Assembly (NCBI GenBank): GCA_945862065.1
Contig: CAMAWT010000009.1
Coordinates: forward strand, 1-64,000
DNA from: Flavobacterium psychrophilum
Lineage (GTDB): Bacteria > Bacteroidota > Bacteroidia > Flavobacteriales > Flavobacteriaceae
Direction of reading: 5' to 3'
DNA length: 64,000 bases
Shown here: piece by piece, positions 15,740 to 25,686 of the stretch
How positions within the stretch are numbered: the stretch's first letter is position 1
Layout of the letters: every line of letters begins with the position of its first letter
Program-made: the position numbers and the translations under genes
Notes under the pieces: model-generated
The model's database searches: none
The model's input: only the letters and a program-made list of their open reading frames with translations
Told to the model about the DNA's origin: nothing

Positions 15740-16582
15740 TCACTCTTTTTTGGTTAAATAACGCAACATTTTCGGAGTTCCATTATAAATATTTAGGTCA
15801 ACACGCTCTGAAATTCCTGGAATCGCTGCTTTATCTGTAAACTGCCAAAACGCCCAATCTTCTTTTATCGTACCTTCCCATTCATTGTAATTTGCTACCC
15901 AAAAAGTATATTTTGAAAATTCTTTTTTTAAAAAATCAGTGTAGTATTTTTCTCCCGAATAAATTATGGGTTGAATGCCATAGTGCGATTCTACTTTATC
16001 CAACCAACGCTGCAATCCTATCTTCAAACTATCTATAGATTGTTCTTTTGGCAATTGCTCAATATCCAAAACAGGTGGTAAATCTCCTTTTTGTAAAGTA
16101 ACTGTTTTGATGAAATTGAATGCTTGTTCTAATGAATTTTCGTTAGGACGATAGTAATGATATGCACCTCGAATCAATTGCTTTTCTTTCAATTGATTCC
16201 AATTGACATCAAATTGATGGTCTTTTTTATTATTTCCTGCCGTGGCTCTTACAAAGACAAATGTTAACGGAATTCCCGATTCAACTTCTACCGCATCATC
16301 CCAATTTATGGTACCTTGAAATTGTGATACATCAATACCCACTGCTCGTTCTTTATGATTTTCTAAAACTGAAAATATCCTAGCTTTTGCACGTTTATCT
16401 GTATGATACACTTTTTCGGAAACTGCCTTAAAATACAATTTAATATCCTTCCGGTAACGGTAAAAGAAAATAACAACTAGAATGAATATACCAAAAAGCA
16501 ACCAACCTTTTGAAATTCCATTTGATTTCTTTTTTGAGGCGCGGGAACGAATTTTTTTTTTACGAATAGGAGATTTAGTCAT
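15740..16582 (-). CDS. GH25 lysozyme, membrane-anchored
   Basis: A 280-aa protein: a basic N-terminus (PIRKKKIRSRASKKKS), one membrane helix (WLLFGIFILVVIFFY, about 27-41), then a glycosyl hydrolase family 25 domain (about 80-275). Catalytic and substrate residues are in GIDVSQFQGTINW, FVRATAGN, GAYHYYRP and PPVLDIEQLP. The enzyme cleaves the MurNAc-GlcNAc bond of peptidoglycan. The anchor faces the domain to the periplasm, suggesting cell-wall remodelling rather than attack on others. It is 24 nt downstream of pssA on the same strand. Confidence 0.88.
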   Translation of the reverse strand: MTKSPIRKKKIRSRASKKKSNGISKGWLLFGIFILVVIFFYRYRKDIKLYFKAVSEKVYHTDKRAKARIFSVLENHKERAVGIDVSQFQGTINWDDAVEVESGIPLTFVFVRATAGNNKKDHQFDVNWNQLKEKQLIRGAYHYYRPNENSLEQAFNFIKTVTLQKGDLPPVLDIEQLPKEQSIDSLKIGLQRWLDKVESHYGIQPIIYSGEKYYTDFLKKEFSKYTFWVANYNEWEGTIKEDWAFWQFTDKAAIPGISERVDLNIYNGTPKMLRYLTKKE

Positions 16583-16606
16583 ATAAATTCCGTCAAATAA
16601 TTACGA

Positions 16607-17332
16607 TTATGATTTAGAAAACCGTGTGTGCAAAATTGATAAAATTACATAACTTAAGATAATCAACGGCACAGCTAGATAACGCAAAAACAATAAAAGT
16701 AGTATTGAATAGATGACAAACCCAATTTGCAGAGCGTATTTTTGGAAGCTAAAATTTTTAATTTTTAATGAAAATAACGGAATTTCAGCGTTCAATAAAT
16801 AGGCACTTAAAATAGATATTGCGATTAAAACCCAAGTATTTGTCAATAATTCCAGTAAAATCAAAGATTCAGTATGTTGAATTACAAGAGGTAAGCTCAA
16901 AATAAACAAGGCGTTTGCCGGAGTGGGAAGTCCAATAAAGGAATCAGATTGACGTGTGTCTATATTAAAATTTGCCAATCGATAACACGACGCTAAAGTG
17001 ATGATAAACCCAAAACAAGCCAACCAAAAGTCAGGATTCCAACAAGAAATCTCGGGAGATTGCAACGCATTTAACAGCATGAAATACATTACCGTACCTG
17101 GAACAACGCCACTTGTAACCATATCTGCCAATGAATCTAATTGAAGTCCAAGCGGACTAGAAACATTGTAAAGTCGTGCGAAAAAACCATCAAAAAAGTC
17201 TAAAAAAATGCCCAAACAAACAAAATAAAAAGTTAATTCAAATTGTTCCTGAAAAGCAAAAATCAAAGCAAAACAACCGCTTAACAGATTTAATAATGTA
17301 ATTATATTAGGAATGTGCTTTTTTATAGACAT
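16607..17332 (-). CDS. pssA: CDP-diacylglycerol-serine O-phosphatidyltransferase
   Basis: A 241-aa integral membrane enzyme making phosphatidylserine, the precursor of phosphatidylethanolamine. The CDP-alcohol phosphatidyltransferase motif is seen as DFFDGFFARLYNVSSPLG followed by LQLDSLADMV, with all conserved Asp and Gly residues. Six to eight hydrophobic segments follow. The start at 17332 (MSIKKHIPNIITLLNLLSG) fits the family. The frame extends to 17371, but those 13 residues look like upstream sequence. No decarboxylase (psd) is adjacent. Confidence 0.88.
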   Translation of the reverse strand: MSIKKHIPNIITLLNLLSGCFALIFAFQEQFELTFYFVCLGIFLDFFDGFFARLYNVSSPLGLQLDSLADMVTSGVVPGTVMYFMLLNALQSPEISCWNPDFWLACFGFIITLASCYRLANFNIDTRQSDSFIGLPTPANALFILSLPLVIQHTESLILLELLTNTWVLIAISILSAYLLNAEIPLFSLKIKNFSFQKYALQIGFVIYSILLLLFLRYLAVPLIILSYVILSILHTRFSKS

Positions 17333-17493
17333 GAATTTTGTTTGAATGTTTTGAGGAACAAATTTAGACAATAAGTTATTTAAAAAAACGTTTTTATGGG
17401 AGATTTTTAGAGTAATTATTGAAATTTATTATCAAAAGTTTATAAAAATGTATTCTTTTTGTAACCAATATTCGTTTCTTTCTTAAAAATTTC

Positions 17494-17501
17494 TAATTTT
17501 G
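17494..17501 (+). promoter_or_regulatory. -7 box of the PorV-like gene
   Basis: TAATTTTG matches TAnnTTTG. The TTG start codon lies 14 nt after it, giving a leader of about 10 nt. Confidence 0.4.
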
Positions 17502-17515
17502 TAAAAACTGTAAAC

Positions 17516-18586
17516 TTGAATAAATCCGCCTACTTATTGATGATTTTGCTTTCCTCGTTAGGATTCAGTCAAACCGTACGAAAATATTCCAACGAATTCA
17601 TGAATATTGGGGTTGATGCCGCAGCTTTGGGAATGTCTAATACCATGGTTGCTCACACAAATGATGTCAATGCAGGTTATTGGAATCCAGCAGGATTGGT
17701 TCATTTAGAAGACCATCAAGTCGCTTTAATGCATGCCAGTTATTTTGCAAATATTGCTCAATATGATTATGCAGCTTATGCCAAACCAATTGATGATCGA
17801 AGTGCTTGGGGCATGTCATTGATACGATTTGGAGTTGACGACATCTTAAATACTACACAACTTATTGACAATCAAGGAAATATTAATTACGATCGAATAA
17901 GTAAATTTTCTACAGCCGATTATGGTTTGACATTCTCGTATGCTAGAAAACTACAAGTTCCTGGTTTTCAATATGGAATAAACGCCAAAGTGATTCGAAG
18001 AGTTATTGGAAATTTTGCGAAAGCATGGGGATTTGGATTGGATTTCGGACTTCAATTTGAAAGCGATGATTGGAGATTCGGACTCTTACTTCGCGATGTT
18101 ACTACAACTTACACCATATGGAGTATCAATGAAGAAGCCTATAATACTGTAAAAGATGCCGTTGCAAATCAAAACCAAGAACTTCCTGAAAGCTCAGAAA
18201 TTACTGCTCCGAAAGCACAATTTGGATTGTCAAAGAAATTTGAATTCCATAATGAAACGAGTCTTATGGCTGCAGCAAATTTAAACATGCAGTTTGCACA
18301 AACAAATGATATTTTTTCAACAAAAGGTTTAAGTATTGATCCGGCCATTGGTTTTGAATATGGTTATACTGATGTGGTTTTTTTACGAGCTGGTGTTGGG
18401 AATTTTCAAAACGTTACGCAACTCGACGGGACTTCAAAAGTTGGATTTCAACCAAATATTGGACTGGGATTCAAGTATCGAGGTATCCAAATCGATTATG
18501 CCTTAACCGATTTGGGTGACCAAAGTGCTGCTTTGTATTCTAATATTTTTTCGGTTAAAGTTGATTTAAACATTTTTAGAAATTAA
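17516..18586 (+). CDS. PorV/PorQ-family outer-membrane protein
   Basis: A 356-aa protein with a signal peptide ending SSLGFSQ and a beta-barrel pattern throughout. The opening FMNIGVDAAALGMSNTMVA and NAGYWNPAGL are characteristic of the PorV/PorQ (FadL-like) family of the type IX secretion system. The C-terminus ends in an aromatic-rich strand, as outer-membrane proteins do. In flavobacteria one PorV paralogue shuttles cargo at the T9SS translocon and others serve subsets of cargo. Which role this one plays cannot be read from sequence. The start is TTG; no in-frame ATG fits the signal peptide. It precedes a DUF4105 gene by 2 nt. Confidence 0.85.
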   Translation: MNKSAYLLMILLSSLGFSQTVRKYSNEFMNIGVDAAALGMSNTMVAHTNDVNAGYWNPAGLVHLEDHQVALMHASYFANIAQYDYAAYAKPIDDRSAWGMSLIRFGVDDILNTTQLIDNQGNINYDRISKFSTADYGLTFSYARKLQVPGFQYGINAKVIRRVIGNFAKAWGFGLDFGLQFESDDWRFGLLLRDVTTTYTIWSINEEAYNTVKDAVANQNQELPESSEITAPKAQFGLSKKFEFHNETSLMAAANLNMQFAQTNDIFSTKGLSIDPAIGFEYGYTDVVFLRAGVGNFQNVTQLDGTSKVGFQPNIGLGFKYRGIQIDYALTDLGDQSAALYSNIFSVKVDLNIFRN

Positions 18587-18588
18587 GT

Positions 18589-19692
18589 ATGATAAAAAAA
18601 ATACCTTTTCTCTTGATCGTTTTTTGTTCCTATTTTGGATTTGCACAAAATGCAATATTATCAAATGATTCAAAAATAAGTGTTTTAACTTGCGGTAGTG
18701 GTAGTGAATTATATTCAGCTTTCGGGCATACGGCACTTCGTATTCAAGATGTTTCCCAAGGATTGGACGTGGTTTATAACTATGGAACATTCGACTTTCG
18801 GACGGAACATTTTTATCTAAAATTTATCAAAGGAGATCTTAATTATTTTGTTACAGCATCCACATTCAGTGATTTTATTACAGAATATCAATATGAACAA
18901 CGTAGCGTCATTGAGCAAACGCTTCAATTAGAATTACCACAAAAACAAATTTTATTTGATCAATTAAATACTTCACTATTTTCAGAAGAAAGGTATTACA
19001 CTTATAAATTTATAGATCGAAATTGTACTACAATGGTTGTAGATAAATTAAATACTACAATTCCTAATACCACAATCAAAAAAGTAGATGCCATTGATGT
19101 CAGTTATCGGGAAGTTTTGTATCCCTATTTTGAAGATCATTTTTGGTTCAAACTAGGTATAAACATCATTTTTGGCGCACCAACTGATGTTGCTGCCAAA
19201 CAATTATTTTTACCCATTGAATTGCAAAACAGTTTAGCAAAATTGGTCATTAACAAACAACCCATCGTTACTAGCACGCAATCGTTAATTGAAGGTAAAC
19301 CAACAACTTCTGCTTTTTCATTTTGGAATAGTGGCTATTTCTTTGCTCTTATTTTAGTGCTAATTGGTCTTAGTCGATCTACAAAAATATATTTGGGATA
19401 CCTGTTTTGTTTAGGAGCCTTTGGTCTATTTTTCTCATTTGCAGGGCTCTATTCATTTCATAAAGAAATAATGTGGAACTATCACATTCTTCTTTTCAAT
19501 CCGTTGTTTTTAGCTTTTCCATGGATTTATAAAAAAACTTATTTCAAAAAATTAATTTTTGTAGTAGCCGTTTGTTTGATTGCTTTAAGTATATATGTAC
19601 TTACCCAACCTCATTTTGTACTTATCCTTCCTGTTATTATTTTGAATAGTTGGATTTTTTGGTTTTTGTACAAAAGACAAAGTGATAAGTAA
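18589..19692 (+). CDS. DUF4105 (Lnb-like) membrane protein
   Basis: A 367-aa protein with a signal peptide (FLLIVFCSYFGFAQ), then a periplasmic DUF4105 domain (about 25-210). It shows LLTCGSGSELYSAFGHTALR-like residues with a possible His, YNYGTFDF, and the catalytic-looking FIDRNCTTMV (Cys near 147). DUF4105 is the N-terminal periplasmic domain of lipoprotein N-acyltransferase Lnb. The C-terminal third is membrane-embedded (four to five helices). Start is 2 nt after the PorV-like gene, so both are made together. A role in envelope lipoprotein modification is inferred by family. Confidence 0.85.
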   Translation: MIKKIPFLLIVFCSYFGFAQNAILSNDSKISVLTCGSGSELYSAFGHTALRIQDVSQGLDVVYNYGTFDFRTEHFYLKFIKGDLNYFVTASTFSDFITEYQYEQRSVIEQTLQLELPQKQILFDQLNTSLFSEERYYTYKFIDRNCTTMVVDKLNTTIPNTTIKKVDAIDVSYREVLYPYFEDHFWFKLGINIIFGAPTDVAAKQLFLPIELQNSLAKLVINKQPIVTSTQSLIEGKPTTSAFSFWNSGYFFALILVLIGLSRSTKIYLGYLFCLGAFGLFFSFAGLYSFHKEIMWNYHILLFNPLFLAFPWIYKKTYFKKLIFVVAVCLIALSIYVLTQPHFVLILPVIILNSWIFWFLYKRQSDK

Positions 19693-19722
19693 TTGATAAT
19701 TAGCGATTGGCAACGTAATCCA

Positions 19723-19864
19723 ATTCTTATATGAACTTAATTAAACAAAGCCACTTATCTCGATACTTACATGACTCATATGTTTATTTTTTGAAATATA
19801 CTAATTTCTTATATGAACTTAATCAAAGCTGCTTATTTCCTAACTTATATGTTTATATAAACGA
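19723..19864. repeat. Direct repeats of a CTTATATGAACTTAAT unit
   Basis: The unit TTCTTATATGAACTTAAT occurs at about 19725 and again 81 bp downstream (19806). Variants CTTACATGACTCATATG and ACTTATATGTTTATAT lie between and after them. No gene is in this spacer. Confidence 0.55.
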
Positions 19865-19890
19865 TTAAATTAGAAACACTTAAACGTTTC

Positions 19891-21009
19891 TTAAACAAAT
19901 TGAACCAAAACTTCTTTAATTCGAATTCTTTCTTCGTCTGTTAAATTGGAACCGCTCGGAAGACATAATCCTCTGTTAAATAAATCTTCTGCTACTTGAT
20001 TGCCATAAAAAGGGGCTGTTTCAAAAATAGGTTGCAAATGCATTGGCTTCCAAAGAGGGCGTGCTTCTATATTTTTTTCATCCAATGCCAATCGAATCGC
20101 TTCTCTTGTGTCGTATGAATCTGTAAGAATCGCTGAAAGCCAAAAATTAGAATAATAATCATCTGAAGGCTCTGAAAACACCTCTATATTTGAAGAATCT
20201 TTAAAAATATCTTGATAAAACTGATTCATCGCTCGTCTTTGCAACACTCGCTGCGGTAATACTTCCATTTGTCCACGACCTATGCCCGCACAAATATTAC
20301 TCATTCTGTAATTATAACCAATTTCACTATGTTGATAATGAGGTGCATTATCTCGTGCTTGAGTAGCTAAAAAAACTGCTTTTTCTTTATGTGTTTTACT
20401 TTTGGTTACCAATGCGCCACCACCCGAAGTGGTAATGATTTTGTTTCCATTAAACGACAAAACACCAAATTCGCCAAAAGTGCCACATTTTTGACCTTTA
20501 TAGGTACTTCCTAACGACTCAGCGCTATCTTCAATTAAGGGAATATTATACTTTTGGGTGACGTTAGTGATGGCTTCTACCTGAAAAGGCATACCATATA
20601 ATTGTACACCAATAATTGCTTTCGGTTTTTTGCCCAATTCTATTCGATCAATAATAGCTTTTTCTAAAGCTATCGGACAAAGATTCCAAGTAGTCATTTC
20701 ACTATCTACAAAAATGGGTTGGGCTCCCAAATAAGCAATTGGATTTGCAGAGGCTGAAAACGTCATTGATTGACAAATAACCTCATCTCCATGTTGAACA
20801 CCACATAATATCAAACTCAAATGCAAGGCGGCTGTTCCTGAACTTAAAGTTGCAACGGCAGTACCTTCCTGTTGGAAATCTTCAAGGTCAGTTTCAAATT
20901 GGGTTACATTAGGACCCAAAGGTGCAATCCAATTTTCATCAAATGCTTCTTGAATATATTTCTGTTCGTTACCTCCCATGTGTGGAGAAGAAAGCCAAAT
21001 CTTGTTCAT
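19891..21009 (-). CDS. DegT/DnrJ/EryC1-family PLP aminotransferase
   Basis: A 372-aa PLP enzyme of the sugar aminotransferase family that puts an amino group on nucleotide keto-sugars used in surface glycans. Seen: NWIAPLGPNVTQFE at the N-terminus, the SGTAALHLSLIL block, QSMTFSASANPI, EDSAESLGSTY, and the PLP lysine in FNGNKIITTSGGGA. The C-terminal half has EARPLWKPMHLQP and the LCLPSGSNLT stretch typical of the family. It resembles PglE-type enzymes but the exact sugar is unknown. A CAAATATA (21027-21034) gives a -7 box on the minus strand. It is divergent from the phosphatase gene. Confidence 0.88.
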   Translation of the reverse strand: MNKIWLSSPHMGGNEQKYIQEAFDENWIAPLGPNVTQFETDLEDFQQEGTAVATLSSGTAALHLSLILCGVQHGDEVICQSMTFSASANPIAYLGAQPIFVDSEMTTWNLCPIALEKAIIDRIELGKKPKAIIGVQLYGMPFQVEAITNVTQKYNIPLIEDSAESLGSTYKGQKCGTFGEFGVLSFNGNKIITTSGGGALVTKSKTHKEKAVFLATQARDNAPHYQHSEIGYNYRMSNICAGIGRGQMEVLPQRVLQRRAMNQFYQDIFKDSSNIEVFSEPSDDYYSNFWLSAILTDSYDTREAIRLALDEKNIEARPLWKPMHLQPIFETAPFYGNQVAEDLFNRGLCLPSGSNLTDEERIRIKEVLVQFV

Positions 21010-21090
21010 CCGTTGCTGTTTTTTTGCAAATATAAAAATTATATATGGGATTGAAAAGTAGTATTTTTTCTATTACATATTTCTTTTTCA

Positions 21091-21098
21091 TATCTTTG
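21091..21098 (+). promoter_or_regulatory. -7 box of the CpsB-type phosphatase gene
   Basis: TATCTTTG matches TAnnTTTG and lies 28 nt before the ATG at 21127. No TTG is found at the -33 position. Confidence 0.4.
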
Positions 21099-21126
21099 AC
21101 ACATAGATATCAAATAATCAACCATA

Positions 21127-21858
21127 ATGTTTTCTATTTTAAAGAAAAAATATACTTTACCGACCATTTTGCCAGAGAATTATGTTGATATCCATAATCA
21201 CTTATTACCAGGTATAGATGATGGTTCTGAAAACTTGGAGGAGACTACCTCTTTAGTTTTAAGAATGCAAAAATTGGGTATCAATCAAGCAATTGCTACT
21301 CCACATACTTTTAGTGGCTGTTGGGAAAATACTCCAAATACCATTTCAGAAGCATACAAAGAGGCGACTTCTAATAAAGAAAATAGCCTGTTCATTAAAG
21401 GATTTGCAAGTGAATACATGTTAGACCATTCTTTGATAGAACGCATTCAGACTGAACCTTTATTATGTTTGAAGGATTCGTATATTTTGGTTGAATTATC
21501 TTATCTAAATGCGCCTTTTGACCTATTTGAATTACTTTTTGAATTGAAATTAAAAGGGTATCAAATAGTTTTTGCTCATCCTGAGCGATACAATTATTTT
21601 CATTCAGACTTTAAACATTTTGAGAGGCTAAAAGATTATGAGTTAGATTTTCAACTCAATCTTTTATCATTGACAGGATATTATGGCCCTGATGTTTTAA
21701 AAATGTCCCAAAAATTATTAGATGCCGATATGTATTCATTTTCAGGATCTGACATGCATCATTCGAGACATGCAAATTCATTTGAAAAAGATTCCGTTAT
21801 CTATAAAAATCAAACAAAACTTAGTGATTTATTATCAAAAAATGAACTGTTTTTATAA
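21127..21858 (+). CDS. PHP-family tyrosine-protein phosphatase (CpsB/YwqE type)
   Basis: A 243-aa PHP-fold metallo-phosphatase. Metal-binding motifs are DIHNHLLPGIDDGS (22-35), ATPHTFSG (58-65), FASEYMLDH, FAHPERYNYF (about 153-162) and SGSDMHHSRH (about 210-219). Firmicute CpsB/YwqE dephosphorylate tyrosine autokinases that control capsule synthesis. In flavobacteria the partner kinase (Wzc-like) is usually elsewhere, and none is in this window. Its divergent neighbour, a DegT aminotransferase, fits a surface-glycan context. Confidence 0.87.
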   Translation: MFSILKKKYTLPTILPENYVDIHNHLLPGIDDGSENLEETTSLVLRMQKLGINQAIATPHTFSGCWENTPNTISEAYKEATSNKENSLFIKGFASEYMLDHSLIERIQTEPLLCLKDSYILVELSYLNAPFDLFELLFELKLKGYQIVFAHPERYNYFHSDFKHFERLKDYELDFQLNLLSLTGYYGPDVLKMSQKLLDADMYSFSGSDMHHSRHANSFEKDSVIYKNQTKLSDLLSKNELFL

Positions 21859-21993
21859 AAGGTAGGTTGTTTATACAAGGTTTTTATTGACAAAAATCCC
21901 GTATATTCAAAAAACAATTCCTTTGTTCAAAAAAGTAATAAGCTAATCCAATTGTTTTTTTTTAAAATAGATTATTATTTTCTTACACAAATA

Positions 21994-23346
21994 TTACATC
22001 TCCATCAATTCATCAACGGTAACCTGAATTTGTTCGCCAGTTGCAATATTTTTTACGGTCAATAACTGTTCGTTAATTTCCTTAATTACTAACGGAATTC
22101 CTTTGCGCTCGGCATGTTTAAACTGTTTGTCTATTTTTGCAGCATCAGGATATATTTCGGTTTTGATGCCTTGTTGACGCAATTTTTTGATCACTAGTAA
22201 GGCTTCAAAAGCTTGCTCTTCGCCATAGTTTACAAAGAAAAATCGCACCGTTGACGATACCGTTTCAGGAAATAAATTTAACTCCTCCAAAACCAAATAT
22301 ATCCTATCCAACCCAAAAGATATTCCAACACCACTCATGTTTTTCAATCCAAAAATACCTGTTAAATCATCATATCTTCCACCGCCTCCAATAGATCCCA
22401 TTGACACGGTTTCAGGAGCTGAAACCTCAAAAATGGCGCCTGTGTAATAATTCAGTCCTCTAGCTAACGTCACATCTAAATCTAAATGGGCTGTTTGCAA
22501 TCCTAATTTTAAAACATGATTGCAAATAAACTGCAATTCTTCTATACCTTTTTTGCCTTCTTCAGACGTATTTAATAATTCTGCTAATTGTGCTATTTTT
22601 TCCTGAATAGTTCCCGAAAACGAAAAAAGCGGTTGTACTTTTTCTATGGCTTCTTCAGAAATTCCTTTTTCAATCATCTCTTTTTTTACGCCATCTTCCC
22701 CAATTTTATCCAACTTATCTAAGGCAACCGTAAAATCAATCAATTTATCTGACGCACCAATTACTTCAGCAATTCCAGATAGTATTTTTCTGTTGTTAAT
22801 TTTAATCGTAACACCTTCTAAGCCAAGACTAGAAAAAACAGCGTCATATAATTGAACCAATTCCACTTCTTGCCACAATGAGGTGGATCCCACTACATCG
22901 GCATCACATTGATAAAACTCTCTAAACCTACCTTTTTGCGGGCGGTCTGCGCGCCAAACAGGTTGAATTTGATATCTTTTGAAAGGAAATTCAATTTCGT
23001 TTTGATGCTGCACAACATATCTTGCAAAAGGAACAGTCAAATCATAACGAAGGGCTTTTTCTGAAATGCTTGCCGTTAATTTATTACTTTCTTTATTTTC
23101 TAACGCTTTTTCATCGGCTTTCGCCAAATAATCACCCGAATTCAAAATCTTAAAAATCAATCGATCGCCTTCTTCACCGTATTTACCCATTAACGTATCT
23201 GAATTTTCAAAACTCGGAGTTTCAATCGGTTGGAAACCAAACTTCTCAAAATGGGTTCGCATGATTGAAATAATATAATTGCGTTTTGAAACTTCAATAG
23301 GTGAAAAATCTCTGGTCCCTTTTGGAATACTAGCTTTAGATGCCAT
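21994..23346 (-). CDS. hisS: Histidine-tRNA ligase
   Basis: A 450-aa class II synthetase charging tRNA-His. Motif 1 region [17 protein letters not shown], motif 2 with [20 protein letters not shown], the His-specific [14 protein letters not shown], and motif 3 ([13 protein letters not shown]). The C-terminal anticodon-binding domain (about 350-450) ends [10 protein letters not shown]. Length is normal. No operon partners; the 213-bp gap to the next gene contains nothing convincing. Confidence 0.95.
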   Translation of the reverse strand: MASKASIPKGTRDFSPIEVSKRNYIISIMRTHFEKFGFQPIETPSFENSDTLMGKYGEEGDRLIFKILNSGDYLAKADEKALENKESNKLTASISEKALRYDLTVPFARYVVQHQNEIEFPFKRYQIQPVWRADRPQKGRFREFYQCDADVVGSTSLWQEVELVQLYDAVFSSLGLEGVTIKINNRKILSGIAEVIGASDKLIDFTVALDKLDKIGEDGVKKEMIEKGISEEAIEKVQPLFSFSGTIQEKIAQLAELLNTSEEGKKGIEELQFICNHVLKLGLQTAHLDLDVTLARGLNYYTGAIFEVSAPETVSMGSIGGGGRYDDLTGIFGLKNMSGVGISFGLDRIYLVLEELNLFPETVSSTVRFFFVNYGEEQAFEALLVIKKLRQQGIKTEIYPDAAKIDKQFKHAERKGIPLVIKEINEQLLTVKNIATGEQIQVTVDELMEM

Positions 23347-23559
23347 TTTATATTTTTAAGTATTACTTATATCTTTGCAAATATCATACTTTTACAATTA
23401 TTTTATAAATGATTTGGTATAAAGTTGTAACAAAAGCTGTATTTTCGTATCTAATATGAGCAAGCACGAAGATTTAATTGATTTTTTTTGAAAAATCTTT
23501 ACTTCATTTGAAACGGTTAAACAAAAAACGGTGCGAAAAAATAATAAGTCAAACTCATT

Positions 23560-24804
23560 ATGAAAGGTATATTTAAGGAAAATATTAAAATTGCATTTGG
23601 TTCTATCAGAACACAACTTTTACGAACCGTTTTGACAATTATCATTATTGCTATCGGTATAACGGCATTGGTTGGAATTTTAACCATCGTTTCTGCACTT
23701 GAAAATACGCTAAATTCGAATTTTGCCTCGATGGGTTCCAACACGTTTACCATCAATCAATATGAATTTTCTACCCGAAATAATGGTGGTGGCGAAGTCG
23801 AAAAAATAAATCCAATCATATCTTACTCTGAAGCAAAAGCTTACAAAGAACGTTACAATTTTCCGTTAACACATACTTCCATTTCCTTTACAGCAACGGC
23901 TGCAGCCGAAGTGAAATTTGAAAATGAAAAAACAGATCCTGAAATTCAGGTTTTGGGTGTAGATGATTTTTTTACTGTAAACTCTGGTTTGGAAGTCGTT
24001 CAAGGTAGAAATTTCAGCAATTTTGATATTTCGAATAATGCTTACGTTTGTATTTTAGGAAGTGACTTTGCTTCGAAAGGCTTATTAAAAAATGTCAATC
24101 CGATAGATAAAATTATTTCGGTTAGAGGCGCAAAATTCAAAGTTATTGGGGTTTTGAAAGAAAAGGGTTCTACTTTTGGAAATAGTCAAGATTTAAGAAT
24201 GTTGATACCGATTCAATTGGCTCGATCGCTTTTTTCAATACCGAATATAAATTACGAGGTTAGTTCAATGATTGATAAAAAAGAATTCTTGGACGAAGCG
24301 GTAAACGATGCTATGATTACGATGCGTCAAGTGCGTAATTTGAGTCCCGTTGAAGACAATAATTTTGGTGTTTCTAGAAGCGATGATTTGGTAAACAGAA
24401 TAGCTGAAATGACTGGCGTTTTGAATGCTTCTGCTTGGATTATTGGCATTATAACGATACTTGGTTCGTCTATTGCTTTGATGAACATCATGATTGTTTC
24501 AGTTACCGAACGTACTCGAGAAATTGGGGTTCGAAAATCATTAGGAGCTAAAAAAAGTACCATTGCTTGGCAATTTTTTATGGAAACATTAATCATTGGA
24601 CAAATTGGTGGTTTTGTGGGAATAATCTTCGGAATTTTAATTGGATTTGGTATTGCAACGGCTATCGATTTTAATTTTACAATTCCGTGGATGGCAATTA
24701 TTGCAGCAGTAATTACCAGTTTTATTGTAGCTTTAGTTTCTGGTTTATATCCTGCGTTAAAAGCTGCAAAATTAGACCCAATTGAAGCATTGAGATACGA
24801 ATAA
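23560..24804 (+). CDS. MacB-type ABC transporter permease
   Basis: A 414-aa permease of the MacB/FtsX superfamily: an N-terminal membrane helix (VLTIIIIAIGITALVGILT, about 25-43), a MacB_PCD periplasmic domain (about 45-250), and three C-terminal helices (about 285-400) ending KAAKLDPIEALRYE, the diagnostic tail. The ERTREIGVRKSLGA coupling helix that contacts the ATPase is present. Such proteins are mechanotransmission devices that move substrates across the outer membrane or release lipoproteins. No ATPase gene is adjacent, so its partner is elsewhere. Confidence 0.92.
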   Translation: MKGIFKENIKIAFGSIRTQLLRTVLTIIIIAIGITALVGILTIVSALENTLNSNFASMGSNTFTINQYEFSTRNNGGGEVEKINPIISYSEAKAYKERYNFPLTHTSISFTATAAAEVKFENEKTDPEIQVLGVDDFFTVNSGLEVVQGRNFSNFDISNNAYVCILGSDFASKGLLKNVNPIDKIISVRGAKFKVIGVLKEKGSTFGNSQDLRMLIPIQLARSLFSIPNINYEVSSMIDKKEFLDEAVNDAMITMRQVRNLSPVEDNNFGVSRSDDLVNRIAEMTGVLNASAWIIGIITILGSSIALMNIMIVSVTERTREIGVRKSLGAKKSTIAWQFFMETLIIGQIGGFVGIIFGILIGFGIATAIDFNFTIPWMAIIAAVITSFIVALVSGLYPALKAAKLDPIEALRYE

Positions 24805-24807
24805 TCT

Positions 24808-25677
24808 TTATTTTTGACACCTTATCATTCGGTTGTTTCCATAAATATCTTTGCGTAATTCAATGGATTTAAAGTGTAAGCTTTCTAAAAGTTCAACGGT
24901 TTCTTTTGCCAAATATTGATTGATTTCAAAAAACAAATAACCGTCTTTAGTCAAATGATTTTGAGCTAATTGCCCAATTTTTCTATAAAAAAGTAAGGCG
25001 TCTTCATTTTCAACAAAAAGTGCTAAATGCGGTTCAAATTCCAAAACATTGGGTTTTATTTCCTGTTTTTCCAACATTCGAACATAGGGTGGATTGGAAA
25101 TAATGACATCATAACTTTCTGAAAAAGAATCAGTTTCTAATATATTTTGATGCATAAACTGAACTTCAACGCCATTGAATGCCGCATTCTTTTTGGCTGT
25201 AGCCAATGGTTTAATAGAAACATCAATGGCAGATACTTGAGCTTGGTGTAAGTTTTTTGCCAACGAAATGGCTATACAACCGCTTCCTGTGCCAATATCT
25301 AAAATTTTAATGAATTTATTTTCTAATTTTCTTCTTCCTTCTTCCAACTTTTGACTCATCACAACCCATTCAACCAATTCTTCTGTTTCTGGTCTAGGAA
25401 TCAAAGTATGCTCATTTACTTGAAAAAACATTCCGTAAAATTCAGTGGTACCTAATATATATTGTATTGGTTTTTGGCGTTTTAATTCAAAAATTATAGA
25501 TTCTAATTGGATTAATTCAGATTCAGAAAAAAACAAATCGGGTTGCATTACCAAATCAACTCGCTTTAAATTTCTCTGATTTTCGATAATTAAATAAAAA
25601 AAACTAGCAGCCTCTTCTTCATCAAAAAAAGGTGCCACTTGTTCTATAAAATAGGTTCTAAATTGTGTGATTTTCAT
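24808..25677 (-). CDS. prmC: Release factor glutamine methyltransferase
   Basis: A 289-aa SAM enzyme methylating the GGQ glutamine of release factors RF1 and RF2. The N-terminal helical domain (1-80) is followed by the IPRPETEELVEWV block, the SAM motif DIGTGSGCIAISLAKN (about 124-139) and the catalytic ISNPPYVR. All family hallmarks are present. It is 3 nt from the permease stop on the opposite strand and 9 nt downstream of the GNAT gene, with which it is probably co-transcribed. Confidence 0.93.
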   Translation of the reverse strand: MKITQFRTYFIEQVAPFFDEEEAASFFYLIIENQRNLKRVDLVMQPDLFFSESELIQLESIIFELKRQKPIQYILGTTEFYGMFFQVNEHTLIPRPETEELVEWVVMSQKLEEGRRKLENKFIKILDIGTGSGCIAISLAKNLHQAQVSAIDVSIKPLATAKKNAAFNGVEVQFMHQNILETDSFSESYDVIISNPPYVRMLEKQEIKPNVLEFEPHLALFVENEDALLFYRKIGQLAQNHLTKDGYLFFEINQYLAKETVELLESLHFKSIELRKDIYGNNRMIRCQK

Positions 25678-25686
25678 TTTACAAAG

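Noticed and set aside
23450..23560. Possible frameshifted mini-gene starting MSKHEDLIDFF
   Set aside because: It would need a one-base change in an eight-T run to give about 39 codons, with no family support.
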